Source: Dyadobacter luticola (GTDB taxonomy: Bacteria; Bacteroidota; Bacteroidia; Cytophagales; Spirosomataceae). From it: DNA of 64,000 nt. Positions 1-8,394 of the stretch are shown piece by piece. The stretch is taken from positions 62,001-126,000 of the forward strand of contig NZ_VCEJ01000002.1 of assembly GCF_005860805.1 (NCBI RefSeq), in the 5' to 3' direction. The notes below the pieces were generated by a model. That model worked only from the letters and a program-made list of their open reading frames with translations. It was not told the origin of the DNA and searched no databases. Each line of letters opens with the position of its first letter. Position 1 is the first letter of the stretch. Position numbers and translations under genes: made by a program.

Positions 1-2
1 AG

Positions 3-122
3 AACTCTCCCCAAAAACCGGAAGCATACCGGACGATTGAATCAAAGGGAACATTGGCGGGAAATGCGCCGGGTTATGATTTCCCTCCGCATTCTTATAC
101 CATTCTAAAATTGAAGAGATAG
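3..122 (+). CDS. C-terminal tail of a probable glycoside hydrolase (cut by window start)
   Basis: An open frame runs in from the window edge and stops at TAG 120-122, giving about 39 residues that end in FPPHSYTILKLKR. A hydrophobic C-terminal strand of the type 'F-P-x-x-S-x-T-v-L-x-L' is typical of the terminal beta-sandwich of GH51 alpha-L-arabinofuranosidases and related glycosidases. The other two forward frames close at or before this point and lack such a pattern. The family call rests only on this tail. The gene converges on the acyltransferase that ends 28 bp further on. Confidence 0.45.
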   Translation, partial: NSPQKPEAYRTIESKGTLAGNAPGYDFPPHSYTILKLKR

Positions 123-149
123 TATTTGAACTATCAGTGCAGCCTTTGA

Positions 150-1289
150 TCAGAGTATCCTGTTTACTCCTGGAATTTTTACCAGTAAATCGGCCAGCGC
201 AAACGCTCCAACCACACCCAGCGGACCTACAACCAGGAATTTAATGCCTGGATCGACCGCCCAGTCTTTTAATAAAGAAGAAAGTATAACCAGTCCGATC
301 GGGTGAAAAATGTAGGCTGCGAAAGCACAGCGGGCGAGACGGGCTAGGAGCGGCGAGGGGACGTCCCATTTTGCCCTTCCAATGCAAAGCAGGGCCGTCG
401 CAATGCTGAAACCGAGCACCTGCTCCCATACCGCGTACCAAAGTTGCGGCCAATGCATGCCTGAGCTGAAATAAGCGATCGGGAAGTCAAAGATTTTTCT
501 TGCAATAAAAAACAGCGGAAAACCGATGACAACCAGCAAAATCGCGATCAGCCGCATTTGTTTGCCCATTTTATAATCAGACTGACCGAGCCAGTTGTTC
601 CTGGAAGCGATGATCCCGAAAATAAACATGGCAATGTATTGCGGAAAATGACCGAGCTGAAAGCCAAGTGGGTCGAGCGTACGGCCGACAGGAAAAACAA
701 TTCGGACAAAAAAACTGATGATACCGATTGCCGTCGCGAAAATCAGGATCTGACCGGTTGTCGGAATGTCCATGACCAGCTTATCTGAGCCAGAAATTAT
801 TCGGAATAGTACATATAAGAAGCTGAAAATCAGCAACGCTGCCACAAACCACATCACACCGAAATTGATCCACTCATCGAAGCCGCTGAGAAATTGTCCG
901 TACGAAATGTGGTGACCTTTTGGCCAGTAATAAACGATGTAGATCACGAAGGGCGAAAACACGAACGAATAAAACATGAGCGGAATGCCCAGCCGCACAA
1001 GCCGGTCGGACATGAATTTGCCAGGCCCTTTTTTGTCGAGCGAAACAGGAATAAATAAGGCTGACAACAAAAAGAAAAAGCCCATAAAAAACGCCTGATC
1101 GACCGAAACGAGCAGCGTCATGGGCATAATCGCACCGAGAGTTTCCGTTTTTTCGGAATAATACCAGCCGCCCGGCGCGCCGTAAGTGACCGCGGCGTGA
1201 TGCAGGACCACAAGCGCCGTCAGTGCAACCCGCAGGTGATCAATGTAAACGATCTTCGGTTTTGGTTCGATTTTCAGGGCGTCGGACAT
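150..1289 (-). CDS. Acyltransferase family 3 membrane protein
   Basis: A 379-residue polytopic membrane protein of the acyltransferase 3 (OafA/OpgC-like) family, which transfers acyl groups to sugars or glycans at the inner membrane. The family signature is at the N-terminus: YIDHLRVALTALVVLHHA (about residues 15-32), with the paired His that follow the first transmembrane helix. About ten hydrophobic segments follow, and the length is normal for the family. It is the last gene of a leftward group behind the TetR regulator, 56 bp away, so co-transcription is possible. The acyl donor and acceptor cannot be deduced. Confidence 0.85.
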   Translation of the reverse strand: MSDALKIEPKPKIVYIDHLRVALTALVVLHHAAVTYGAPGGWYYSEKTETLGAIMPMTLLVSVDQAFFMGFFFLLSALFIPVSLDKKGPGKFMSDRLVRLGIPLMFYSFVFSPFVIYIVYYWPKGHHISYGQFLSGFDEWINFGVMWFVAALLIFSFLYVLFRIISGSDKLVMDIPTTGQILIFATAIGIISFFVRIVFPVGRTLDPLGFQLGHFPQYIAMFIFGIIASRNNWLGQSDYKMGKQMRLIAILLVVIGFPLFFIARKIFDFPIAYFSSGMHWPQLWYAVWEQVLGFSIATALLCIGRAKWDVPSPLLARLARCAFAAYIFHPIGLVILSSLLKDWAVDPGIKFLVVGPLGVVGAFALADLLVKIPGVNRIL

Positions 1290-1345
1290 TTCGAATTTGT
1301 TGCTTTGAGCGAGAATGATTTTGCCGATAAAATATTGAACTGATT

Positions 1346-1927
1346 TTAGTCCAGCACAGAGAGGGTAATGCGGATAATGTCGCCGAAAAACGCATTGTCA
1401 ACAGAAGATTTGGCAGACACGCGGATACCTTTCACCGTGTTGATAATAAAACGTGTAAGCGCCCTGGCGTCCTGGTTGTTGGGGATCTCACCATTTTTCT
1501 GACCCTGGTCGATGACGGCGTAAAAAGCTTCTTCAAGTTGGATTTCATTCCGGCACACAATGTCGCGGACTTCGGTATCGTGCGGCGCCACTTCCACTTC
1601 CGCGTTGACCATGAAGCAACCTTTGTGCTGATCGTCATTGAGCAGCTCGGCGGAGACGAATTCAAGTAGTTTTTTGATCTTTTCCCTGGCAGGCAAATTG
1701 TTGTTCACAATTTCAAAAATGCGCGCGCCGGATGTATTCTGATAAAATTCCAATGCCTTGATATACAGCGTATGTTTGTCGGCATAAGTATCATAGAGGC
1801 TCGACCGGCTGATACCTAGATGGTCGACCAGTTCCTGCATGGACGTACCATTATAGCCCTTATGCCAAAAGAGACATACCGCTTTGTTCAACACCTCCGC
1901 CTCATCAAAATCTTTCGTTCTTGCCAT
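1346..1927 (-). CDS. TetR/AcrR family transcriptional regulator
   Basis: 193 residues with an N-terminal TetR helix-turn-helix (residues about 8-55, including MQELVDHLGISRSSLYDTYADK) and an all-helical ligand-binding C-terminal domain with the block KGCFMVNAEVEVA (about residues 102-114). Such proteins repress by binding palindromes until a small molecule releases them. It lies 80 bp downstream of the SDR gene in the same direction; two related palindromes in front of the SDR gene (2782-2828) are the likely operator, implying autoregulation through the operon. The inducer is unknown. Confidence 0.9.
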   Translation of the reverse strand: MARTKDFDEAEVLNKAVCLFWHKGYNGTSMQELVDHLGISRSSLYDTYADKHTLYIKALEFYQNTSGARIFEIVNNNLPAREKIKKLLEFVSAELLNDDQHKGCFMVNAEVEVAPHDTEVRDIVCRNEIQLEEAFYAVIDQGQKNGEIPNNQDARALTRFIINTVKGIRVSAKSSVDNAFFGDIIRITLSVLD

Positions 1928-2007
1928 CGCAGAAAAGCTTTACCCGTTCAGGGCAAAGCTATTCAATTTTAAATAATATTTATCGGGTAATGATTACCGG
2001 GTAACGA

Positions 2008-2757
2008 TTACCTGATACCGCCGCTGGCGATAATGGTTTCGCCGGTCAGCCAGCGGGAATCGTCGGATGCCAGGAAAACAGCAATCGGCGCAATGTCATT
2101 GGGTTGTCCAATGCGGCCCAGCGGAGCAGATTTTTCCGCATTTGCATGAAATTCACTACCGATCATTCCCGCAGCGTGCGCGCCTTCGGTTTCTACCATA
2201 CCCGGATTGATCGCATTCACGCGAATCTTTTTCGGGCCAAGTTCTTTGGAAAGAACCTGTGTAATAGAATCGACGGCACCTTTGGTAGCCGTGTAAATGG
2301 AGCTTCCCGGAGGGGTGATCCTGGATACGGTCGAGCCAATGTTGATGATGCTGCCGCCTTTTTCGCCAAAGCTTTTTACCGCACCTTTTGTAACGAGCAG
2401 CAAGCCCAGCACGTTGGTATTAAATTGTCGGTTAAATTCCTCAGTAGTAACATCTTCAATATTGCCAAACTGGTAAATGCCCGCATTGTTCACCAGGATA
2501 TCCACGCTGCCGAAAGCTTCTTCGGTTTGGCTGAAAATGCTGTCTACGTCCGCTTGTTTCGAGACATCACCTTGAATCGCGATGGCTTTACCACCTTCTT
2601 TTACGATTTCTGCAACCACTTTTTCCGCACCTTCCTTGGCCGAAGCGTAGTTCACAACCACCGCAGCGCCTTCTGCCGCCAGACTTTTAGCAATACCAGC
2701 TCCAATTCCTTTAGAAGCACCTGTAATAACTGCAACCTTATTTGTTAACTTTTCCAT
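2008..2757 (-). CDS. SDR family NAD(P)-dependent oxidoreductase
   Basis: 249 residues, a classical short-chain dehydrogenase/reductase. The cofactor loop TGASKGIGAGIA is at residues 12-23, the NNAG motif at 90-93, and the catalytic Ser142, Tyr155 and Lys159 (YTATK) are all present; the length is typical. Resemblance is to the 3-oxoacyl-ACP-reductase/glucose-1-dehydrogenase-like group, which does not fix the substrate. It is first in a group with the downstream TetR gene, a common arrangement in which a regulator controls an enzyme acting on or detoxifying its inducer. Confidence 0.9.
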   Translation of the reverse strand: MEKLTNKVAVITGASKGIGAGIAKSLAAEGAAVVVNYASAKEGAEKVVAEIVKEGGKAIAIQGDVSKQADVDSIFSQTEEAFGSVDILVNNAGIYQFGNIEDVTTEEFNRQFNTNVLGLLLVTKGAVKSFGEKGGSIINIGSTVSRITPPGSSIYTATKGAVDSITQVLSKELGPKKIRVNAINPGMVETEGAHAAGMIGSEFHANAEKSAPLGRIGQPNDIAPIAVFLASDDSRWLTGETIIASGGIR

Positions 2758-2781
2758 TTTGTCTTTTTTTGATTAAATTTC

Positions 2782-2828
2782 GGAATGATCGTTCCGGTAT
2801 AGAATCAACATTCCGGAACAATCGTTCC
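2782..2828. promoter_or_regulatory. Paired palindromic operator, probably for the TetR regulator
   Basis: Two 14-bp palindromes, GGAATGATCGTTCC (2782-2795) and GGAACAATCGTTCC (2815-2828), lie 24-71 bp upstream of the SDR start codon. Read on the reverse strand both begin GGAACGAT and end TTCC, and they agree at 12 of 14 positions. The start-to-start distance is 33 bp, about three helical turns, so two dimers would sit on the same DNA face. The size and symmetry suit a TetR dimer; assignment to the TetR gene of this operon is inference. Confidence 0.7.
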
Positions 2829-2935
2829 AGAATTGGGAAGAATTTTTTCCAGCGTTTTAAACAGGTTGGTTTTAAGGTAAATGTGTACTTTTTTAAAGAT
2901 AATAATGTAGCGAGAACCGTTACCAGCCTACGATC

Positions 2936-4126
2936 TCACCTCCCTGCTACATTCTTCCGCCGCTTTGAAACAGCCGATAAAAACAAATAGCCGCAGACTC
3001 CGGATAGGACCGAGCCGGTAAGGATGGCGAATTTGGCTTCGGAGAGGATGAGCTGCTCGCCGGGAAAGGATAAGAGGGCGATGAAGACCGACATGGTAAA
3101 ACCGATGCCGCCGAGCATGCCGACACCGATTAAATGCTGCCAGCTAGCTGATTTGGGCATTTTTGCCACGCCGGATTTCACTGCCAACCAGGAAAAAAGA
3201 AAGATACCGATTGGTTTCCCAAGTGCCAGTCCAAGGATAATTCCCAGACCGAGCGTCGTGGTCAGTCCGCCGAGCATTTCCGTTTCAAAAGTAATGTTGG
3301 TATTGACCAGCGCAAAAAGCGGCATGATCGCAAAATTGACGGGATTCACGAGGATATGTTCCAGTTTTTCGAGTGGCGACTCGACTGCATCTGGCGTGGT
3401 AGGAAGCGCAAAAGCGGTAAGCACGCCAGCGATCGTCGCATGCACGCCGGAATGGTGGATGAAGTACCACATCAGCGCGCCGGGAATCAGATAGGCAGCC
3501 AATGCCTTAACTTTCAATTTGTTAAGAATTAAAAGAAAAACAAAAATCCCCAGTGCATACCCAAGAAATGCGTAATGTAAATCGGAAGAATAGAAGATCG
3601 CGATGACAAGAATGGCCATCAGGTCGTCCACGATAGCCAGTGCCGACAGAAAGATTTTGAGCGAGGAAGGGACTTTCTTACCCAGCAGCGAAATCACGGC
3701 GATGGCAAATGCAATGTCCGTCGCCATGGGTATGCCCCAGCCGCCTGCGGTAGGGGTACCTTTATTTAATGTAAAATAAATGAGCGCCGGAGCCAGCACA
3801 CCGCCCAGTGCCGCGACAATCGGCAGAGAAGCTTTTTTGAAAGACGAAAGCTCACCCTCCACCAGTTCACGCTTGATTTCCAGTCCGACAAGCAGAAAAA
3901 AGATGGCCATTAATCCATCATTGATCCACGACAAAAGCGGGTAGCGCAGGTGGACGGCACCAGTTTCGAAGCCAAGTTCCGATTGCAGCAAATGTTCAAA
4001 ACCGGGCGCGGCCGAAGTGTTGGCAATAATGAGTGAGATGACCACACAGCTCATCAAAAAGATACTTCCGAGTGATTCCGAGCGTAAAAATTCCTTAAAA
4101 GGTTTGATGTTGAAGAGTTTCGCCAT
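2936..4126 (-). CDS. nhaA: Na+/H+ antiporter NhaA
   Basis: 396 residues, the normal NhaA length, with about twelve hydrophobic helices. The family core is clear: LRYPLLSWINDGLMAIFFLLVGLEIKREL near residues 60-88, and PMATDIAFAIAVISLLG near 132-148 followed by ALAIVDDLMAILVIA (about 161-175), which carries the paired aspartates that bind the ion. NhaA exchanges external protons for internal Na+ or Li+ at the inner membrane for pH and salt homeostasis. It stands alone, 178 bp upstream of the SDR gene and 47 bp downstream of a beta-barrel gene in the same direction. Confidence 0.95.
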   Translation of the reverse strand: MAKLFNIKPFKEFLRSESLGSIFLMSCVVISLIIANTSAAPGFEHLLQSELGFETGAVHLRYPLLSWINDGLMAIFFLLVGLEIKRELVEGELSSFKKASLPIVAALGGVLAPALIYFTLNKGTPTAGGWGIPMATDIAFAIAVISLLGKKVPSSLKIFLSALAIVDDLMAILVIAIFYSSDLHYAFLGYALGIFVFLLILNKLKVKALAAYLIPGALMWYFIHHSGVHATIAGVLTAFALPTTPDAVESPLEKLEHILVNPVNFAIMPLFALVNTNITFETEMLGGLTTTLGLGIILGLALGKPIGIFLFSWLAVKSGVAKMPKSASWQHLIGVGMLGGIGFTMSVFIALLSFPGEQLILSEAKFAILTGSVLSGVCGYLFLSAVSKRRKNVAGR

Positions 4127-4173
4127 AAGGTAAAACTAGTCAAAAATGGCTGTGAAAAGACCTTTGGAAGAGA

Positions 4174-4932
4174 CTAAAATGCAATCCCAAGCCCTGCACC
4201 CAGGTTAACTACGCCTATAAAACGTTTGTCGGTAAGCTGCTCAGTGAGTTCCAGCCCGGCCACATTGGCATGGATCGCCAGATTTTTGACTTGCGCCCGT
4301 GCACCGATCATATCCGCATTTACATTGACAAACAGCATCTTATAAATAGGGTACCTCAAACTTATGCCACCTGCAAATCCAAAAGGCGTGACCGTTTTCT
4401 GATCCATCGTAATGATAATCTGTTTACTGGCCGGGTCGATCTGTCCGTCGGCACTAAGCACATTGCCGACCAGCCTCACCGAAGGCGTTTTCGCCGTGAC
4501 AATACCACCCTGAATGTGGCCCTCGATGGTCAGTTTTCCATAATCCAGGTAAACAGCCGGGCCGAGCAGCAGCGCGCCCAGGTTCCATTTCGAGACATTG
4601 CTGTTCCAGGTGTACGTTTTCCCGGTGCCCACGGTATAGGTGTTGGCTTTGTCGACGATCGGTCCGGAATTGGTTTTATTTTTATTCAAATCACCGGAAA
4701 TGCGAAAGCCAAACCGGCTGGTAACGCGGCGGTCATAATTGCCTTGGACATAAAACCCCGAGCCTGCCAGACCAGAAAGCGGATCATCAGGCTTGGCTTT
4801 GGCAAACTTCCCGACGGGTAAACTGTAACCCGAGGATACTGAAATGTAGTTACGGCTGCCCTGCGCTAGGGCCGAAAAGTTTATCAGGGAGCAAACCAGC
4901 AAAAAGAGCGTCCCGCCAGCCAGATATTTCAT
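4174..4932 (-). CDS. Outer membrane beta-barrel protein of unknown function
   Basis: 252 residues with a clear signal peptide (MKYLAGGTLFLLVCSLINFSALAQ, cleavage after AQ). The mature part has alternating polar/hydrophobic strands such as RNYISVSSGYSLPVGKF, FGFRISGDLNKN and FGFAGGISLRYPIYKMLFVNVN, and it ends in aromatic residues (GAGLGIAF), the usual beta-barrel signal at the C-terminus. It resembles small OmpA/OmpW-like barrels of Bacteroidota, but no specific role can be named. It is transcribed towards nhaA, 47 bp away; joint regulation is possible but unproved. Confidence 0.65.
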   Translation of the reverse strand: MKYLAGGTLFLLVCSLINFSALAQGSRNYISVSSGYSLPVGKFAKAKPDDPLSGLAGSGFYVQGNYDRRVTSRFGFRISGDLNKNKTNSGPIVDKANTYTVGTGKTYTWNSNVSKWNLGALLLGPAVYLDYGKLTIEGHIQGGIVTAKTPSVRLVGNVLSADGQIDPASKQIIITMDQKTVTPFGFAGGISLRYPIYKMLFVNVNADMIGARAQVKNLAIHANVAGLELTEQLTDKRFIGVVNLGAGLGIAF

Positions 4933-5390
4933 TATTCAGAATTTAAGGTTGAGCGAAGCTACTGAATGTTCGTCAAAGGCGGTTGCGGAAATGTTGGTTA
5001 AGTTGATTTCAGTAACAAACGAACACCGCTTTTTGTGACGTATATATATTAAAGTTAGTATTCTTTTGAGGCCTTGCTTCTCTACCACTTCTACCATTTT
5101 TAAAAATTAGGTATCTATAAATATTTCGACGATTCCTCCTGTAATTATTTCATTTTGAACACGCTGTGTTCCGATGGATAAATGATATGTGCCGTTAGTT
5201 CGCTCTTTTACGATGAACTGTTTTGCTCAGGTTACTTTTGGCTTGTTGTATAATTTATCACCTTCTAAACAGGCAAGCTTATGAAAAGACGAACAGCAAA
5301 GGGACGGGCCGCGGGCTGGTAGAACCTATTCATTAATTCAGGAAATTCCCTCCATTACTATGAAAGTTTCTTATTTAATCACACTTATTC
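4933..5390. other. Divergent intergenic region, 458 bp
   Basis: An A+T-rich spacer between two divergent genes for exported proteins. No RNA gene or good small reading frame was recognised. TACTTTTG at 5233-5240 fits the Bacteroidota -7 motif TAnnTTTG for the rightward gene, but no clear TTG lies at the expected distance upstream, so it is only a weak promoter candidate. It would leave a leader of roughly 145 nt before the ATG at 5391. Confidence 0.35.
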
Positions 5391-7265
5391 ATGATGAAAA
5401 AGTTTTTATTAATTATGGTCCTGATGCTTATGAGCATAGCATCAGTGCTGAGAGCGCAAACCGTGCCTGCCACTGGTGCGGGCGCTTATGACTGTTACAC
5501 AGGATGTTCACAGATAGGATGGATTGGATCCGGTAACTATTGGATATCTAATGCATTTAAAGGGGGAGGAGAATATGCTTGGCTTCCCACTGGTGTCGTG
5601 CCTTCGCCTCCATCAAATCCAATAGGTTCCGACGGAGGTAAGCATTTCTTGTCACTTTATGCCTCTGGAAGTGTTGAGAATTCGTTGAGCAGTCAAATGA
5701 CTGGATTAATAGTTGGCAGGAGTTATACATTAAAATATTATGTAATGTCCTCCAAAGCAGATATAGACGATGCATACGGTGATCCAACAGGATTTGCCAC
5801 AAAAGCAGCAGTTAGTACAAACAACGTAGTTAATACTCATACATTTACAGAAGGTGTCAATACAAACCAGTGGATTTTAGGAAATCTTAAATTTACCGCT
5901 ATTGCAAGCAGTCAAACATTGCTTATTGTCAACGGTACGAAAACGTACTCAGGTGGATTCATAAATGTCGATATAGCTGGTGCATGGTTGACAATGGATC
6001 CTTGCGATGCTGGAACTGCACAAGTTCAGGTCAATTCAACATTAACTAATACTTGTCCATCGGCTACTGCAAATTTAAATAATGCTTTTACCGGTTGGTA
6101 TCCCCCATCTGGTAACAACGTTCTGGTGTGGTTTAAAGACCCAGCTCATAGTCTGAATCAGATTGTTAATAACCCTTCTGCGGTTGGCCCAGGCACATAT
6201 TATGCCTTTTTTCATGATCTTAATAATGACTGCTATAATACAAGTGATTCAAAAGCAAAGGTAGTTGTATCAATAAATGCGTGTCAATCTTGTAAAGCGG
6301 GAACATCACAAGTCAGCGTAAAGGCTTCTTTAAAAAACATTTGTCCGTCAAGCACTGTCAATCTAAATGACGCTTTGGTAGGTAGTGCCCCAGCTGGTAC
6401 CTTCATTGTTTGGTATGTAAAGCCAAATCCTCAGCCACAGGATCCATGGGTTACTGACCCTGCACACATAGCGAAGTCAGGCGATTACTACGCTTTTATT
6501 TATGATCAAGCTGCGAATTGTAAAAACGTAACAACTTCGACAGCGAAGGTTTCGGTAGGTATTAATAACGATATCTGTCATCCAGGTGTAAAAAGTGACA
6601 ACGCTTCATTGCCATGCCAGGGAGGTACGGTTAACTTGCCACTTTTGTTTTCTGGTCTGATACCAAGTGGTGCGGAACTGCGGTGGTTTGACAATTCAAC
6701 CCATTCAGGAGAACCAATTTCAACTCCAACAAATGTTCAGCAACCAGGTGAATTTTACACCTTTTATTATTACGGCGTAACCGGAACATATGACTCGGAC
6801 AATTCAGCCGCAAAAATAACAGTAACAAGAGAAACGTGCCCCGACCTTAGCCCGACAATTGAAATTGACAATCTTAATTTTAATGAAGGGGCTGCCCGCG
6901 ATTTCACCGTCAACATATACGAGATAAATGGGGCGCCAAGTTCAGGTGCAGTTTCATTTAGGATTACGAAATCGGGATCATACACAATCTCTTATCCCAC
7001 GGTGAGCGGCACATCTGATGTCGATGGCGGTCAGAAAAACGACAATAGTAATTGGACGTTTACTGAAAATGCAGGATTCATTACTGCTACTTCGTCATTA
7101 CCTATTTCAGCCAATGGCGCCGCGGTGATTGGGTTTAACATCAAGCGAAAGGCAGGACAACCCAAAGGAGTAACCCAAAATATCACTTCAACAATTGTCA
7201 GTAATTCTGGCGGGGAAACCAATTCAGGTAACAACCAGGCAATACGTAGTGTATCGACAAATTAA
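5391..7265 (+). CDS. Secreted repeat protein with carbohydrate-binding-like N-domain (paralogue of the gene at 8395)
   Basis: 624 residues with a signal peptide ending near LRAQ. Residues about 30-200 form a beta-rich domain with SSQMTGLIVGRSYTLKYYVM, reminiscent of galactose-binding/DUF642-like folds. Three cysteine-bearing repeats follow, starting near residues 203, 300 and 394, built as C-x-x-G-T-x-Q-V...CPS-x-T-x-NLN...YYAF...C...AKV-x-V. The last 140 residues (from CPDLSPTIEID, about 483) match the end of the second paralogue closely and contain NFNEGAARDFTVNIYE. No usual T9SS type A tail is seen. Neighbouring genes are a T9SS substrate and the paralogue, so a surface or matrix role is likely. 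No known family is claimed. Confidence 0.7.
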   Translation: MMKKFLLIMVLMLMSIASVLRAQTVPATGAGAYDCYTGCSQIGWIGSGNYWISNAFKGGGEYAWLPTGVVPSPPSNPIGSDGGKHFLSLYASGSVENSLSSQMTGLIVGRSYTLKYYVMSSKADIDDAYGDPTGFATKAAVSTNNVVNTHTFTEGVNTNQWILGNLKFTAIASSQTLLIVNGTKTYSGGFINVDIAGAWLTMDPCDAGTAQVQVNSTLTNTCPSATANLNNAFTGWYPPSGNNVLVWFKDPAHSLNQIVNNPSAVGPGTYYAFFHDLNNDCYNTSDSKAKVVVSINACQSCKAGTSQVSVKASLKNICPSSTVNLNDALVGSAPAGTFIVWYVKPNPQPQDPWVTDPAHIAKSGDYYAFIYDQAANCKNVTTSTAKVSVGINNDICHPGVKSDNASLPCQGGTVNLPLLFSGLIPSGAELRWFDNSTHSGEPISTPTNVQQPGEFYTFYYYGVTGTYDSDNSAAKITVTRETCPDLSPTIEIDNLNFNEGAARDFTVNIYEINGAPSSGAVSFRITKSGSYTISYPTVSGTSDVDGGQKNDNSNWTFTENAGFITATSSLPISANGAAVIGFNIKRKAGQPKGVTQNITSTIVSNSGGETNSGNNQAIRSVSTN

Positions 7266-7276
7266 TTTCTTTCAGG

Positions 7277-7319
7277 GCTATCTGGCTTTATTCCTCAGCT
7301 TGGAATAAGGTCAGATAGC
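7277..7319 (+). terminator. Long stem-loop between two secreted-protein genes
   Basis: GCTATCTGGCTTTATTCC (7277-7294) pairs with GGAATAAGGTCAGATAGC (7302-7319): 18-bp arms with 16 Watson-Crick pairs and two G-U pairs around a 7-nt loop. It begins 12 bp after the stop of the first secreted gene and ends 27 bp before the next start. A strong U-run does not follow, so it may be a processing or attenuating hairpin within an operon rather than a full terminator. Confidence 0.6.
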
Positions 7320-7346
7320 TAATTCCAACTAAACAACTTTATTAAA

Positions 7347-8372
7347 ATGAAAACGAAAAAACTTTTACTTTCACTTTTGACTTTTTGCGCTTCGGCTGCT
7401 TCTTACAATTCCTTTTCTCAAGATGTAAGTTTAAATGTCACTCCTTTGCAAGCTTCAATTTTAAATTACACAACGGGGGAGTTAGAGGTGACGTTGTGTA
7501 ATGAAGATCCGTCTGACATTGCGGCACCGGCAAATAAGTTACGACCACTGATTAGCTTTCCTGATAATTTGACGCTGTTGGATGTAACAAACGCCGACGG
7601 TTCTCCACTTACGAATTTCCAATTGCAAAAAATGACTAATATTGAGGGAGATCATTCCGTTCGAGTTCTTTACCAAGTTCCACTCCCTAATGCACAGTGT
7701 ATTTCTTTCCATATTAAGTTCCAAGGTAACGCGGTTGGCACAGGACCTATAACTGCTTCCCTTGGCTTTGTTGGTCCGCAAACTACTGGTAATAATCCAG
7801 CAAACGATAATAGTACGGCCACAACTCCTGTCGAGGTTAATCTTCCGGTAACGCTTGCCAGTTTTGAAGCAAAAGCTGAAGGCAAAACGGCGCAGCTGCA
7901 ATGGGTAACGTCGGATGAGGTAAACAGCGATCATTTTGACGTGCAGAGAAGCCGTAATGGAAAGGATTGGCAGACATTCCAAAGCGTCCAAGCTCTTGGA
8001 GAAAGCAAGGAGAAACACGATTATTCAGCCGTAGATGAACACCCCTTTAGCGGTGAAAACTTTTATCGATTGCACATGATCGACCAGGATGGTAGCAATA
8101 CGTATAGCTCAATCCGTCATGTATTTTTCAAGTCGTCTGAAGGGAAAATTTATCCCAATCCCGTCTCGGATTATTTTGTCATCGAAAACTCCGATTGGAA
8201 TGAGATAAAGACAGTTGCGATTTTAAATTCAAGTGGCGTTGCGGTTTATAAATCTCCTGAGATTCCAGAAAAAACGGTCAATACAAAGAACCTTCCGGCA
8301 GGGACTTATATAGTAAGTCTTAACTATAAGAACGGAGATTCAAAAAGTCATAAGATTATTATAACACACTAA
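7347..8372 (+). CDS. T9SS-sorted secreted protein with type A C-terminal domain
   Basis: 341 residues. A signal peptide (cleavage near FSQ, residue 25) is followed by a beta-sandwich region (about 26-165), a segment seen in many T9SS cargo proteins (LPVTLASFEAKAEGKTAQLQW to FYRLHMIDQDGSNTYSSIR, about 168-258), and a type A sorting domain from about 268 (KIYPNPVSDYFVI...GTYIVSLNY...SHKIIITH). Such cargo crosses the outer membrane through SprA/PorV and is anchored or released after removal of the tail. It lies 22 bp before the second repeat paralogue, so the two are probably co-transcribed. The function of the body is unknown. Confidence 0.8.
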   Translation: MKTKKLLLSLLTFCASAASYNSFSQDVSLNVTPLQASILNYTTGELEVTLCNEDPSDIAAPANKLRPLISFPDNLTLLDVTNADGSPLTNFQLQKMTNIEGDHSVRVLYQVPLPNAQCISFHIKFQGNAVGTGPITASLGFVGPQTTGNNPANDNSTATTPVEVNLPVTLASFEAKAEGKTAQLQWVTSDEVNSDHFDVQRSRNGKDWQTFQSVQALGESKEKHDYSAVDEHPFSGENFYRLHMIDQDGSNTYSSIRHVFFKSSEGKIYPNPVSDYFVIENSDWNEIKTVAILNSSGVAVYKSPEIPEKTVNTKNLPAGTYIVSLNYKNGDSKSHKIIITH

Positions 8373-8394
8373 ATACCAATAAGTAAGCCATGTT

